This document shows, piece after piece, positions 43,154-52,095 of a stretch of 64,000 nt of DNA. The stretch's first letter is position 1, and the number at the start of each line of letters is the position of its first letter. The notes below the pieces were generated by a model that was given only the letters and a program-made list of their open reading frames with translations, ran no database searches and had not been told where the DNA came from. Both the position numbers and the translations under genes were made by a program. The DNA comes from Kushneria indalinina DSM 14324 (lineage in GTDB: Bacteria > Pseudomonadota > Gammaproteobacteria > Pseudomonadales > Halomonadaceae), in the NCBI RefSeq assembly GCF_003385845.1, contig NZ_QRDJ01000007.1:186001-250000 (forward strand), written 5' to 3'.

Positions 43154-45388
43154 TCAGGCGGACAGCAGCTTTTCGATCGAGATCGGCATGTCGCGAATGC
43201 GCTTGCCGGTAGCGTTATAGACCGCATTGGAAATGGCGGCGGCCACGCCCGTCAGGCCGATCTCGCCGACCCCGCGGGCACCGAACGCATTGTGTCGATA
43301 GTCGGGATAGTCGAGCAGGTCCACCTCGACCTTCGGCATATCGGCATTCACCGGCAGAATGTAGTCCGCCAGGTTGTTGTTGTAGGGATAGCCATTCTGG
43401 TCGAACTCGGCCTGTTCGAACATCCCCATGCCGATCCCCATGACAATGCCGCCCTCAACCTGGTTGCGTGCGGTCATCGGGTTGATGGCGCGACCGATAT
43501 CGATGGTCGAGACCACGCGTGCCACACGCAGACGCGAGATGCCTGGATCCCAGCGCACTTCCACGAACACGGCGCCGAAGGAGCGGAAGCTGTACTGGTT
43601 CTGCTCGTCGCCGGGTTGGGCGGACGCCTCACCGTCGATCAGCCCCAGCTGGTTGTCCGCCAGCAGCTGCGTGATCTCGACGCTGCGATCCCCCTGCACC
43701 AGCTTGCCGCTCTGGATTTCAATGGTGTCGGGGTCGGCGTTTTCAAACACGCCGCCTTCGGCCGTGGCCAGCGACTTGAGCTGTGACAGCGCCTCATCAA
43801 AGGCCGCCGAAACCGCCGGCAGGACAGTGGAGGTCGCCATCGAACCACCGGAAAGCGGGCCGGACGGCAGCTGCGAATCGCCCAGACGCACATCGACCAT
43901 TTCGATGGGAATCCCGGTCAGCTCGCTGGCCGTCTGCGCCACGATCGTATAGGTGCCGGTGCCGATGTCCTGCGTGCCGCAGGCCACCAGCAGGGAGCCG
44001 TCGGCGCGAAAGCCAAAGCGCGCACTGCAGTGCTGGCGCATCGCTTCCCAGCTCTGGGTCGCCATGCCATAGCCGATGATCTCGTCACCGTCCTGCATTG
44101 CACCGGGCGTGGGATTGCGCTTGTCCCAGCCAAAGCGGCTGGCGGCGTCATCCCAGCACTCCTTGAGATGGTTGCTGGACCAGGGCAGGTCAGAGGTCGG
44201 ATCGGCGGCCGCGAAGTTTTTCTTTCGCAGCGCCAGCGGGTCCATCTCCAGCTTGACCGCCAGCTCATCCATCGCCGTTTCCAGCGCGAAGTTGCCGGAG
44301 GCTTCCCCCGGAGCGCGCATCGGGCACGGCGGGCACTTGTTGACCGTGACGAGGCGATTGGTGACGGCCGCATTACCACCGCAGTCATACATCTTGGGCG
44401 TGGCGCCGCTGACGGTGTCGTCGTGCTTGCCGGCCGGCGAGCTCTCGTTGCAGCCATCGTGATGGATGGAAAGCAGCTTGCCGCTGTCATCGGCGCCCAG
44501 ACGCACACGCTGCAGCGAGGTCGGGCGATAGCCGGTCGCCAGATACTCCTGGGTACGCGACAGCACTGTCTTGACCGGACGGCCCAGCCGACGTGCCGCC
44601 ACGGCCGTCATGATGGCGTGCGGCCACATGAAGAGCTTGCTGCCAAACCCGGAGCCGATGAAGTGCGAGATGACCGTCACCTTCTCGGGCGGTATACCAA
44701 ATATTTTCGACAGCGCGTTGCGCTGAAAGACCACGCCCTGAGAGGACTCATAGATGGTCAGCATGTCGTTTTCCCACTGCGCCACCGAAGCGTGCATTTC
44801 CATCACGCTGTGGTTTTCCTGGGCGATCGAGTAACGATGATCGAGTTTGACGCTGGCCGATTCGAACGCCGAGTCGGCATCGCCAATCGAGGAGGCGTCA
44901 CCCGGCTGCTCTTCGCCGGGCAGCTCGCCTTCGCCGCGATCCAGCGCCTTGATATCGGTCAGGAACTCATCACTGCGCTCATAGTTGGCCTTGACCTTCA
45001 TCGCCGCTGCGCGGGCGTGATTCAGGGTGTCGGCCACCACCAGCGCAATGTACTGTCCCTGATAGTGAATCTCGTTGTCTTCGAACGGCAGACGCGGTTC
45101 GCTGGTCAGGTTCTCGTCGGCGAAGCTGTTGGGCGAGCGACTGAGCTGGTCGAAGTTGTCGTGATGGAAGATATCCAGCACGCCCGGCATCGCCAGCGCC
45201 TCGTCCAGCTCCAGCGACACCAGCTTGCCGCTGGTAATCGTACTGGTGACCGGATAACCATAGGTCTGGTTCGGCAGGTTACGGTCGGCGGCGTAGTCGG
45301 CCCCGCCGGTCAGCTTGAGGGTGCCGTCAATGCGCGGCTTTTCGGCGCTCAGGTTGTATTCGCGGGTCTTTCCGGTATCGGTGGTCAT
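43154..45388 (-). CDS. Aldehyde oxidase molybdenum-cofactor subunit (PaoC-like), copy 2
   Basis: 744-aa paralogue of the 38806-41028 product, alike along its length: SHFIGSGFGSKLFMWPHAIMTAVAARRLGRPV, MRAPGEASGNFALETAMDELA and the catalytic GARGVGEIGLTGVAAAISNAVYNATGKRIRDMP. Differences include a Cys-rich stretch NKCPPCPMRAPGE and an acidic insertion near residue 160. GGGAGAG precedes the ATG. Last gene of operon 2. Its substrate may differ from that of copy 1. Confidence 0.9.
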   Translation of the reverse strand: MTTDTGKTREYNLSAEKPRIDGTLKLTGGADYAADRNLPNQTYGYPVTSTITSGKLVSLELDEALAMPGVLDIFHHDNFDQLSRSPNSFADENLTSEPRLPFEDNEIHYQGQYIALVVADTLNHARAAAMKVKANYERSDEFLTDIKALDRGEGELPGEEQPGDASSIGDADSAFESASVKLDHRYSIAQENHSVMEMHASVAQWENDMLTIYESSQGVVFQRNALSKIFGIPPEKVTVISHFIGSGFGSKLFMWPHAIMTAVAARRLGRPVKTVLSRTQEYLATGYRPTSLQRVRLGADDSGKLLSIHHDGCNESSPAGKHDDTVSGATPKMYDCGGNAAVTNRLVTVNKCPPCPMRAPGEASGNFALETAMDELAVKLEMDPLALRKKNFAAADPTSDLPWSSNHLKECWDDAASRFGWDKRNPTPGAMQDGDEIIGYGMATQSWEAMRQHCSARFGFRADGSLLVACGTQDIGTGTYTIVAQTASELTGIPIEMVDVRLGDSQLPSGPLSGGSMATSTVLPAVSAAFDEALSQLKSLATAEGGVFENADPDTIEIQSGKLVQGDRSVEITQLLADNQLGLIDGEASAQPGDEQNQYSFRSFGAVFVEVRWDPGISRLRVARVVSTIDIGRAINPMTARNQVEGGIVMGIGMGMFEQAEFDQNGYPYNNNLADYILPVNADMPKVEVDLLDYPDYRHNAFGARGVGEIGLTGVAAAISNAVYNATGKRIRDMPISIEKLLSA

Positions 45389-45403
45389 GTGATCTCTCCC
45401 TGA

Positions 45404-46393
45404 TCAGGCACGTGCGCGGGCGGTGGCATCCCTGAGCGCACGCGCAATGGCCTGCTTGCCCAGCGTGATCTTGTAGCCGTTATGGCTATAGGCCACTGCA
45501 TCAGTGAAGGCGGCGTCGGCGGCACGCTCGAAATTCTCCTGGGTGGCCGGCTGGCCCTTGAGCGCCTCTTCGGCAGCTGTAGCGCGCCAGGGTTTGGTCG
45601 CCACACCGCCGAGTGCGACGCGCACCTCGCTGACGTTGTCGCCGTCCAGGCTGACGATGGCCGCACAGGAGGCGAGCGCAAACTCGTAGGAGGCGCGATC
45701 GCGCAGCTTGAGATAGTGCTGGCCGCCGCCACGCGGGGTATCCAGAATCACGTGGGTGATCAGCTCGCCCGGCTTCAGGTCGTGCTCGCGCTCGGGGTGG
45801 TCGCCCGGCAGCAGGTGATAGTCCTCAAAGGCGACTTCGCGCTGGCCGTCAGGGCCTTCCAGCACCAGGGTGGCGCCGGCGGCCACCATGCCGACACACA
45901 TGTCGGAGGGATGCGTGGCGATGCAGTGCTCGCTGGTGCCCAGCACGGCGTGATTGCGGTTGATGCCGTCAAGCGCCGAACAGCCCGTGCCCGGCTCGCG
46001 CTTGTTGCACGGCATGTCCGGATCACGGAAGTAGGGGCAGCGGGTGCGCTGCATGACGTTGCCACCGGTCGAGGCCATGTTGCGAAGGCCGGTCGAGGCC
46101 CCCGACAGCAGCGCCTCGCTGAGTACCGGATAGTCGCGCAGCACGATCTCGTGTTTGGCAAGCTCGGTGTTGGAGACCAGCGCGCCAATCTTCAGACGGC
46201 CATCCTCGAGTGTCTCGATGCGCTTGAGCGGCAGGCGAGTGACATCCACCACCTTCTCGGGCTGCATGACATCGAGCTTGACCAGATCCAGCAGCGTGGT
46301 GCCGCCGGCAATAAAGGCCTCGCCATCGTGAACACGGCGATGGCTGACGGCCTGATCGATGGCCTCGACGCTTTCAAGTTCGAACGCTCTCAT
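45404..46393 (-). CDS. Aldehyde oxidase FAD subunit (PaoB-like), copy 2
   Basis: 329 aa, paralogue of 41054-42037. FAD motif IAGGTTLLDLVKLDVMQPE, STGGNVMQRTRCPYFRDPDMPCNKREPGTGC with the cysteines of an additional [4Fe-4S] cluster, and LGTSEHCIATHPSDMCVGM. The ATG at 46393 is chosen because GGGGAGGGGAATAAC precedes it and it lies directly after the 2Fe-2S stop; a longer frame runs into the upstream gene. Confidence 0.9.
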   Translation of the reverse strand: MRAFELESVEAIDQAVSHRRVHDGEAFIAGGTTLLDLVKLDVMQPEKVVDVTRLPLKRIETLEDGRLKIGALVSNTELAKHEIVLRDYPVLSEALLSGASTGLRNMASTGGNVMQRTRCPYFRDPDMPCNKREPGTGCSALDGINRNHAVLGTSEHCIATHPSDMCVGMVAAGATLVLEGPDGQREVAFEDYHLLPGDHPEREHDLKPGELITHVILDTPRGGGQHYLKLRDRASYEFALASCAAIVSLDGDNVSEVRVALGGVATKPWRATAAEEALKGQPATQENFERAADAAFTDAVAYSHNGYKITLGKQAIARALRDATARARA

Positions 46394-46394
46394 G

Positions 46395-46991
46395 TTATTC
46401 CCCTCCCCGCATCTGGCCGCGGGCACTTTGTACCGCATCGAGAATGTTCTTGTAGGCACCACAGCGGCAGATGTTGCCGCTCATGGCCTCGCGCAGCGAC
46501 ACTTCATCGCCATCGATGCTGTCATCGTTGATGATGGCGGCGGCGGTCATCATCTGGCCGGCCGTGCAGTAGCCACACTGGTAGGCATCGTGGGCCAGAA
46601 AGGCGTCCTGTACCGGATGATGCCCCAGCTCGAAGCCGGCGCTTTCGGCCAGTCCTTCGATGGTGACAATCTCGGCGCCTTCCTGCATGCAGGCCAGCAT
46701 CAGGCAGCTGTTGACGCTGCGCCCGTTGACATGAACGGTGCAGGCGCCGCACTGGCCGTGATCACAGCCCTTCTTGGTGCCGAACAGATTCAGCTGCTCG
46801 CGCAGCACGTCCAGCAGTACGGCGTTGGGCGCCACCTGCAGATCGTGCTGCCGGCCGTTGACGGTCAGAGTGATGCGGCGGGTCTCGGAAGAATGTTTGC
46901 CGGAAGCGGCAGTGGGCTGTTCGGCGGTTTCAGCCTGGGCGCCGGGCGTACAGAACCCTACGCCCGTCGAATGACGGATAACAGGTGCCAT
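46395..46991 (-). CDS. Aldehyde oxidase 2Fe-2S subunit without Tat signal, copy 2
   Basis: 198 aa. Both 2Fe-2S domains are intact (CDHGQCGAC; CGYCTAGQ ... CRCGAY). The N-terminus, MAPVIRHSTGVGFCTPGAQAE, lacks the twin-arginine motif and hydrophobic core of copy 1, and no upstream in-frame Tat sequence is visible. This enzyme is therefore probably cytoplasmic, while copy 1 is periplasmic. First gene of operon 2, divergent from the TetR gene. Confidence 0.88.
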   Translation of the reverse strand: MAPVIRHSTGVGFCTPGAQAETAEQPTAASGKHSSETRRITLTVNGRQHDLQVAPNAVLLDVLREQLNLFGTKKGCDHGQCGACTVHVNGRSVNSCLMLACMQEGAEIVTIEGLAESAGFELGHHPVQDAFLAHDAYQCGYCTAGQMMTAAAIINDDSIDGDEVSLREAMSGNICRCGAYKNILDAVQSARGQMRGGE

Positions 46992-47399
46992 GAGTCAGGT
47001 CCTCATCGTTAGTCTTGTACGGTCTTGCATGATCGTGATCACTTCAGTAGCCGGGATCGCGGACACCGGATCACGTTTTATGGGTATTGGATCGATGGTT
47101 CATGTTCGGTGGCGCCATGATGCGTTGCCATGGGCCTTATTACGTGCTGTCAGGAGTTTATAAGGTAGGTAACGAATTTCAGGCCATCAACCCGGTGATG
47201 CCATCGCCCGACGCGACACAATGGCTTTTCACCATGCCGGAACGCTGAAATCGACGTAGAAGACCAATGACTTATTCATGATCCCTGGCTGTAAATATAC
47301 AATCGCGCATGTATGCATTATTGTGCGCTCGCCTGCGTGAAACGCCCTGTCCGCGCGGCAATGCCCTTTTATGACAGGTTTAACGTCGAGACGACGTCC
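46992..47399. promoter_or_regulatory. Divergent region between oxidase operon 2 and the TetR gene
   Basis: 408 bp, no gene seen. Two operator-like inverted repeats lie on the TetR side: ATACA-N8-TGTAT at 47297-47314, and ACGTCG-AGA-CGACGT at 47383-47397, just before the TetR start. Either could be bound by the TetR protein. Confidence 0.45.
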
Positions 47400-48047
47400 A
47401 TGAGAAAGACCAAGGAAGAAGCGGAACTGACCCGCCAGTCGCTGATGAACGCCGCCGAGCACCTTTTTATCGAAAAGGGGCTTAGCCGTACCACGCACAA
47501 CGATATTGCCACACGTGCCGGTGTGACCCGTGGTGCGCTGAACTGGCATTTCCCGGAGGGCAAGACCAGCATCCTGGCCGCCCTTCTGGAGCGCAAGCGT
47601 CAGATGACCGAGCGCCTGGCAGCGCATCTGGCGCAGTGCGAGCAGCGCGCTCACGCGCCCGTGTCCATTTTGCGTCTGACGCTGGTGCAGGACCTTGAAT
47701 CGCTGTCACGCGACAGCCGCCTTCAGCGCATTTTGCTGCTGACCTCGTCACGCAATGAATTCATCGGCGAATTTTCCTGGGTCAATGATCAGCTTGACCT
47801 GCATATGCAGGAGTGTCGCGACATGATCAGCCAGACCTTCCGGCGTGGGGTCGCCAGCGGGGAGATTGCCCTGCGCAACGATCTGACGCCCGACATGGCA
47901 GCGTCCATGCTGCTTTCCTGTCTCAAGGGCGTGATCACGGACTGGCTGCTGAAACAGACGCTTTTCGAGCTGGCCGATGACAGTGACAAGGTGGTCAGCA
48001 CACTGCTTGAGAGCGTAGTGATCTGGCAGAAAGGCCCTGTTTCCTGA
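47400..48047 (+). CDS. TetR-family regulator (AcrR/TtgR-like)
   Basis: 215 aa. Helix-turn-helix domain of the AcrR/TtgR type (MRKTKEEAELTRQSLMNAAEHLFIEKGLSRTTHNDIATRAGVTRGALNWHF), then a ligand-binding helical domain ending LLKQTLFELADD. Relatives repress efflux pumps, but no RND pump is adjacent; the divergent neighbour is oxidase operon 2, a plausible target. The ATG at 47400 is preferred for its family-typical start; a 29-residue upstream extension is unlikely. The palindrome at 47383-47397 overlaps its ribosome site, suggesting autoregulation. A weak GCCCTG/CAGGGC hairpin overlaps its stop. Confidence 0.85.
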   Translation: MRKTKEEAELTRQSLMNAAEHLFIEKGLSRTTHNDIATRAGVTRGALNWHFPEGKTSILAALLERKRQMTERLAAHLAQCEQRAHAPVSILRLTLVQDLESLSRDSRLQRILLLTSSRNEFIGEFSWVNDQLDLHMQECRDMISQTFRRGVASGEIALRNDLTPDMAASMLLSCLKGVITDWLLKQTLFELADDSDKVVSTLLESVVIWQKGPVS

Positions 48048-48390
48048 CAGGGCTTTATCACACCTTATCAGCGTATCTTCTCCTGGATTCCAACGATTTT
48101 TACCTCGCCTCTATCTGACAAATATTGCCCGCCTTTTTCGCCACTGACCGCATGGTGGCGAGGAAGTTGCCGTTTACAAACCTGCCCGACGCTTTTTTAA
48201 TCTGAGTTATCTTTAAGCGATTGATAACAAATATCCAGTCACTTCCCGAATTTATAATCCCTCCGTTCGCTTGACGTTTGGCGCTTCCAATCTACTGTTT
48301 CAGTGTAGGTACTGACACGGACAGTGAGATGTTGCGTGCATTACCACCTTATTGACTCAGGTTAAATTTCTTGGCTTCAGGGTGCACATC
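48048..48390. other. Intergenic region upstream of the envelope-stress operon
   Basis: 343 bp, A/T-richer than its surroundings, no gene seen. A TTGACG at 48271-48276 with TACTGT 16 bases later is a weak promoter candidate for the downstream operon; an isolated TATAAT at 48253 has no fitting -35. Confidence 0.4.
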
Positions 48391-48843
48391 ATGAACGACA
48401 CGGATGAACGTTTCATGCATGGCGATAACCGCCAGCAAAGCAATACGGGTACTGGCGGAACACAGGGAAGCGACAAGGCACAGCAGAACAAGGAACAGGC
48501 GCAGCAAAAGGCAAGGGAAACGGCCGATCAGGCACGTGACGAAGCTCTGCGCCGCGCTGACAGCCAAAAGGGATTTGTCGCCGACTATGTCTCGAACTTC
48601 TCGGAAGCCGTGCGCAGCATGGCCATGCAGTTCAAGGATCAGGATCAGGTATCGCTGGCCGACTATACCTACCGCCTGGCAGACAAGACCGACACATTTG
48701 CCGATCGCCTGCGTGATGAAAACAGCGAATCCCTGCTGAAACAGGCACAGGACTTCTCTCGTCGTGAACCGGCACTGTTCATTGGTGGCATGGTCGCGGG
48801 CGGCTTTTTGCTGTCGCGTTTTCTGAAAAGCTCCAATCGCTGA
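48391..48843 (+). CDS. Small helical protein with C-terminal membrane segment
   Basis: 150 aa. Gln/Asp/Ala-rich helical N-terminal half (KAQQNKEQAQQKARETADQARDEALRRAD), then KGFVADYVSNFSEAVRSMAMQFKDQ and a short C-terminal hydrophobic segment (EPALFIGGMVAGGFLLSRFLKSS). The layout recalls nutrient-deprivation-induced and ElaB/YqjD-like membrane-anchored proteins. First gene of a three-gene operon with a DUF1469 and a DUF3618 gene, a set seen in stress-responsive loci of other bacteria. AGGGTG precedes the ATG. Molecular function is unknown. Confidence 0.72.
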   Translation: MNDTDERFMHGDNRQQSNTGTGGTQGSDKAQQNKEQAQQKARETADQARDEALRRADSQKGFVADYVSNFSEAVRSMAMQFKDQDQVSLADYTYRLADKTDTFADRLRDENSESLLKQAQDFSRREPALFIGGMVAGGFLLSRFLKSSNR

Positions 48844-48915
48844 TCAGGCTTTCGAAACACCAGCCCGACAGAAACACCATCTTGTATTGCTCGGATCAAC
48901 AGGGAGAGTTTGAGC

Positions 48916-49389
48916 ATGACACAACCTTCAGGTCACAAGGACCCCAGCATCGAAGAGCGTCGCCACGCCGAAGAAGGCGGTGACGAACCGCGCGGCATGG
49001 TGGGAATGCTCTCCTCGCTGCTTAATGATGTTACCTCGCTGGTCCGCCAGGAAATTGCGCTTGGCAAGGCCGAGATGCAGCAGAACATCAAGCGCGCCGG
49101 CGCAGCCGTCGCCTCCATCGTGGTGGCCGGTGCCGTCCTTAACGCGGGGCTTTTGATCCTTCTGGCAGCGGCCGTACTGGGTCTGAGCCACGTGCTCGCC
49201 CCCTGGCTTTCGGCCCTGATCGTAGGCGCCGTCGTCGCCCTGATTGGCATGAGCATGATGAAAAAGGCGCGCGATACCCTGAGCACTCAGGCCATGACAC
49301 CGGATCGCACGGTCGACAGCCTGCAGCGTGATCAATCCATGCTCAAGGAACATGCCAGCACCAACAAGGAAGAGGAAACCACACGATGA
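48916..49389 (+). CDS. Phage-holin-superfamily membrane protein (YqjE/DUF1469-like)
   Basis: 157 aa. GMLSSLLNDVTSLVRQEIALGKAEMQQNIKRAGAA followed by two transmembrane helices (VASIVVAGAVLNAGLLILLAAAVLGL and LSALIVGAVVALIGMSMM) is the DUF1469 pattern. Despite the family name this is a host membrane protein, not part of a prophage; no phage genes are near. AGGGAGAG lies seven bases before the ATG at 48916. Its stop overlaps the next start by four bases. Confidence 0.82.
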   Translation: MTQPSGHKDPSIEERRHAEEGGDEPRGMVGMLSSLLNDVTSLVRQEIALGKAEMQQNIKRAGAAVASIVVAGAVLNAGLLILLAAAVLGLSHVLAPWLSALIVGAVVALIGMSMMKKARDTLSTQAMTPDRTVDSLQRDQSMLKEHASTNKEEETTR

Positions 49390-50393
49390 GCGACCAGGAT
49401 CAGAACCAGGACCAGGATCAGCAGGACACTCGCAGTCCCGAAGAGATCGAGGCCGACATCAACAAGACCCGCTCTCACCTTGATGACACGCTCAGCGATT
49501 TTCAGGAGCGCTTCTCCTCCGATCACATGATGCACAGCGCCATGGAATACGTGAAAAGCGATTCCGCCAAAGATTACTTCTCCAACCTGGGGCGTTCGGT
49601 TCGTGACAACCCGATGCCGGCGGCGCTGATCGGTGTGGGCATTGGCTGGCTGATCTACTCCAGCAATTCGTCGGGTTCCGGTCGTGGTGACGTGCCGACC
49701 CGGTTTAATGACAAGCGCCAGAAACGCGCTCGTCATGCGGCCGCCGAAACGGAGCCGCAGACCCACGAATATGATGAGCTTTATGACGAACCGCTCTTTG
49801 ATGAGCCCCTTTACAGCGAAGGCGCTTCCATCGATCAGCACCGTCAGGGGCAGTCCTCCAGCGGCAGCGATGGTGGTCTGCGCCAGCGTGCCAGCGACGC
49901 CCTGCACGGCGCCGGTGATCGAGCGCGCAGCATTAAAGGCGGCGCCGGCGAGCGGGCGCACAACATGAAAAGCGGTGCTGGAGACAGGATGCAACGCATG
50001 AAACAGGGTTCCAGCGATCGCCTTCACGATGCTTCCTCAAGGGCGCGTGACACCGGCTCATGGCTGAGCGATCTGGCCCATGACAACCCGGTCGCGACCG
50101 GCGCACTGGGCCTGGCGGCTGGCGCCCTGTTGGGCTCGCTTCTCCCCGCCTCGCGGGCCGAACAGCGCGCCATGGGCGACACCCGCGACCAGCTGGTCGA
50201 CCGTGCCAGCGAGATGGGCTCCGAGCAGATGGATCGTGCCAGCGAAAAGGCCCAGGAAGCCGCTGACAAGCATGCTTCCGATGGCAATGATTCAAGCGAT
50301 CGCAATCAGCACTCCTCGGATAGCAGTGACAGCGAACCGCGCTCGGGCAGCAGCACCTCTACGGACCATGTGCCGGGCAATACCCGCCGCTAG
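49386..50393 (+). CDS. DUF3618-domain membrane protein
   Basis: 335 aa. N-terminal DUF3618 (RSPEEIEADINKTRSHLDDTLSDFQERF), then two hydrophobic segments each introduced by a DNP motif (RDNPMPAALIGVGIGWLIYSS at ~75 and HDNPVATGALGLAAGALLGSLLP at ~235). Between and after them are low-complexity Asp/Ser/Gln-rich and helical AGDRAR/AGERAH repeats. Very acidic, Ser-rich tail. Probably an envelope-associated stress protein; translationally coupled to the DUF1469 gene. Ends at a strong shared terminator. Confidence 0.8.
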   Translation: MSDQDQNQDQDQQDTRSPEEIEADINKTRSHLDDTLSDFQERFSSDHMMHSAMEYVKSDSAKDYFSNLGRSVRDNPMPAALIGVGIGWLIYSSNSSGSGRGDVPTRFNDKRQKRARHAAAETEPQTHEYDELYDEPLFDEPLYSEGASIDQHRQGQSSSGSDGGLRQRASDALHGAGDRARSIKGGAGERAHNMKSGAGDRMQRMKQGSSDRLHDASSRARDTGSWLSDLAHDNPVATGALGLAAGALLGSLLPASRAEQRAMGDTRDQLVDRASEMGSEQMDRASEKAQEAADKHASDGNDSSDRNQHSSDSSDSEPRSGSSTSTDHVPGNTRR

Positions 50394-50412
50394 GATTCCG
50401 GTTTGACGCCAT

Positions 50413-50444
50413 AAAAAAACGACGCCCGAAGGCGTCGTTTTTTT
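50413..50444. terminator. Bidirectional terminator
   Basis: Stem AAAAAAACGACGCC / GGCGTCGTTTTTTT with a CGAA loop, so T-runs follow on both strands. It serves the DUF3618 operon (plus) and the GntP gene (minus). Confidence 0.92.
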
Positions 50445-50482
50445 GATCCGTTCCGGGCGTACCAGAACGGCATCAAAACGCA

Positions 50483-51865
50483 CTAGAACAGCATAAAGAC
50501 AACCCATGCCAGCGCAAAGCCCAGTACGGACTCCAGCGTCTGCTGCGTCGTCCAGACCTTGAGCGTGGTTTTCACATCCATGCCCATCAGTCGTCCGACC
50601 AGCCAGAAGCCCGAGTCGTTGACGTGGCTGGCAAACACCGAGCCGGCAGCCGTGGCCAGCGTAATGGCCACCACCTGCATGGTCGAGAAATCCCCGGCTT
50701 CCACGGCGGGTGCCATCAGACCTGCCGCAGTCACCAGCGCCACCGTGGCCGAGCCCTGGGCCACACGCATCAGGACCGCCACCACATAGGTGGCCATGAT
50801 GACCGACAGCCCCAGATTTTCGAGCGAACCCGACAGCGCATCACCAATGCCCGAAGCGCGCAGTACACCGCCAAACATGCCACCGGCGCCGGTGATCAGC
50901 ACCACCGAGCAGATCGGCCCCAGCGCGGAGTCCAGCACCTTCTCAAGGGCCGTGCCCGACTTCCCGCGGCGACCGCCCAGTACCCAAAGTGCCACCAGCA
51001 CCGAGATCAGCAGCGCAATCGGGGTCTCGCCCAGCGCCGAGCAGAGCTTGTACCAGCCAGCATCGCTGTCCGCCATGCCGGCCGCACGCAGGAAATCCAG
51101 CCCGGTATTCATGAAGATCAGTGCCATCGGCAGCAGCAGCATGGCAAGCACCGCACCGATCGAGGGCGGATTGGTGACCTCCTCTTCATCGCTGTCGCCG
51201 AACATGCCGCCGGCCACCTGCTCAAGCGTAATGCGCGAGGCCGCAAATCGGCTCCAGAGATAGCCCGACAGATACCACAGCGGAAAGGCGATCAGCACCC
51301 CGGTCAGCATCACCAGACCCAGGTTGGCGCCATACAGCTCGGAGGCGGCCACCGGTCCGGGATGGGGCGGCACGAACACGTGCATGACCGAAAAGGCCGC
51401 CGCGGCCGGCAGTGCAAAGGGAATAATCGGGCCATTGAGACGTTTGGCAATGGCAAAGATGACCGGCAGCATCACGATCAGACCGGCATCCATGAAAATC
51501 GGAAAGCCCATCAGCAGTGACGCCACGCCAAGGGCAAAGGGCGCGCGCTTTTCGCCAAAGATCGCGATCATGCGATCGGCCAGCACCTTCGCCCCGCCGG
51601 AAGACTCCACCAGCTTGCCCAGCATCGCCCCCAGCCCGATCAGCAGTGCCACCGAGCCCAGCGTGCTGCCAAAATTGTTGACCAGTGTCGGCACAATCTG
51701 ATCGGTGGGAATACCGGCGGCAAAGGCAGTTAACAGACTAACGAGAATCAGGGTGACAAAGGCATGCACCCTGAACTTGATCACCATGAGCAGAAGCACT
51801 GTTATTGCGGCAGCGGCAATACCCAGCAATGGCCCTGCCGACATGGTCTGACTCCAGTTTTCCAT
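50483..51865 (-). CDS. GntP-family gluconate/idonate-type permease, copy 1
   Basis: 460 aa with the GntP family pattern: many helices, GIPTDQIVPTLVNNFGSTLGSVALLIGLGAMLGKL, FPIFMDAGLIVMLPVIFAIAK, HVFVPPHPGPVAASELYGANLGLVM and GSVFASHVNDSGFWLVGRLMGMD. These are proton symporters for gluconate and related sugar acids. Stands alone between its own promoter region and a shared terminator, 4.3 kb from a very similar paralogue in the idn-type operon. The two copies differ mainly in the loops around residues 210-240. Confidence 0.9.
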   Translation of the reverse strand: MENWSQTMSAGPLLGIAAAAITVLLLMVIKFRVHAFVTLILVSLLTAFAAGIPTDQIVPTLVNNFGSTLGSVALLIGLGAMLGKLVESSGGAKVLADRMIAIFGEKRAPFALGVASLLMGFPIFMDAGLIVMLPVIFAIAKRLNGPIIPFALPAAAAFSVMHVFVPPHPGPVAASELYGANLGLVMLTGVLIAFPLWYLSGYLWSRFAASRITLEQVAGGMFGDSDEEEVTNPPSIGAVLAMLLLPMALIFMNTGLDFLRAAGMADSDAGWYKLCSALGETPIALLISVLVALWVLGGRRGKSGTALEKVLDSALGPICSVVLITGAGGMFGGVLRASGIGDALSGSLENLGLSVIMATYVVAVLMRVAQGSATVALVTAAGLMAPAVEAGDFSTMQVVAITLATAAGSVFASHVNDSGFWLVGRLMGMDVKTTLKVWTTQQTLESVLGFALAWVVFMLF

Positions 51866-52035
51866 CCTCTCTCCCTGATGGCTGCCCCGAGCAGTGCGCG
51901 GGTGTTGTTCAATATTTTAATGATCAAGGATCGAGCGATCTGTCTCGGTCCTTTGAACCGGAAAAAGTCTAGGGATCACCGCGGTCCCTGCCAAACCCTT
52001 TCGCGTATTTTATTGATTCAGCATGGCTTTCACGC

Positions 52036-52063
52036 AAAAGCCCCGGCAGATGCCGGGGCTTTT
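52036..52063. terminator. Bidirectional terminator after the aldo/keto reductase gene
   Basis: Perfect 12-base stem AAAAGCCCCGGC / GCCGGGGCTTTT with an AGAT loop. It lies 32 bp beyond the stop of the aldo/keto reductase (minus strand). Confidence 0.85.
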
Positions 52064-52095
52064 CGATCAGCACAACATACCAGTGCGAGCGTTTT

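Noticed and set aside
48253-48258. Perfect TATAAT as the promoter of the envelope operon
   Set aside because: No -35 at acceptable distance; the nearest TTGATA is 26 bases away.
48910-49389. Phage holin, suggesting a prophage
   Set aside because: The protein is of the DUF1469 host-membrane type in a non-phage operon; no phage structural, lysis or integrase genes are near.
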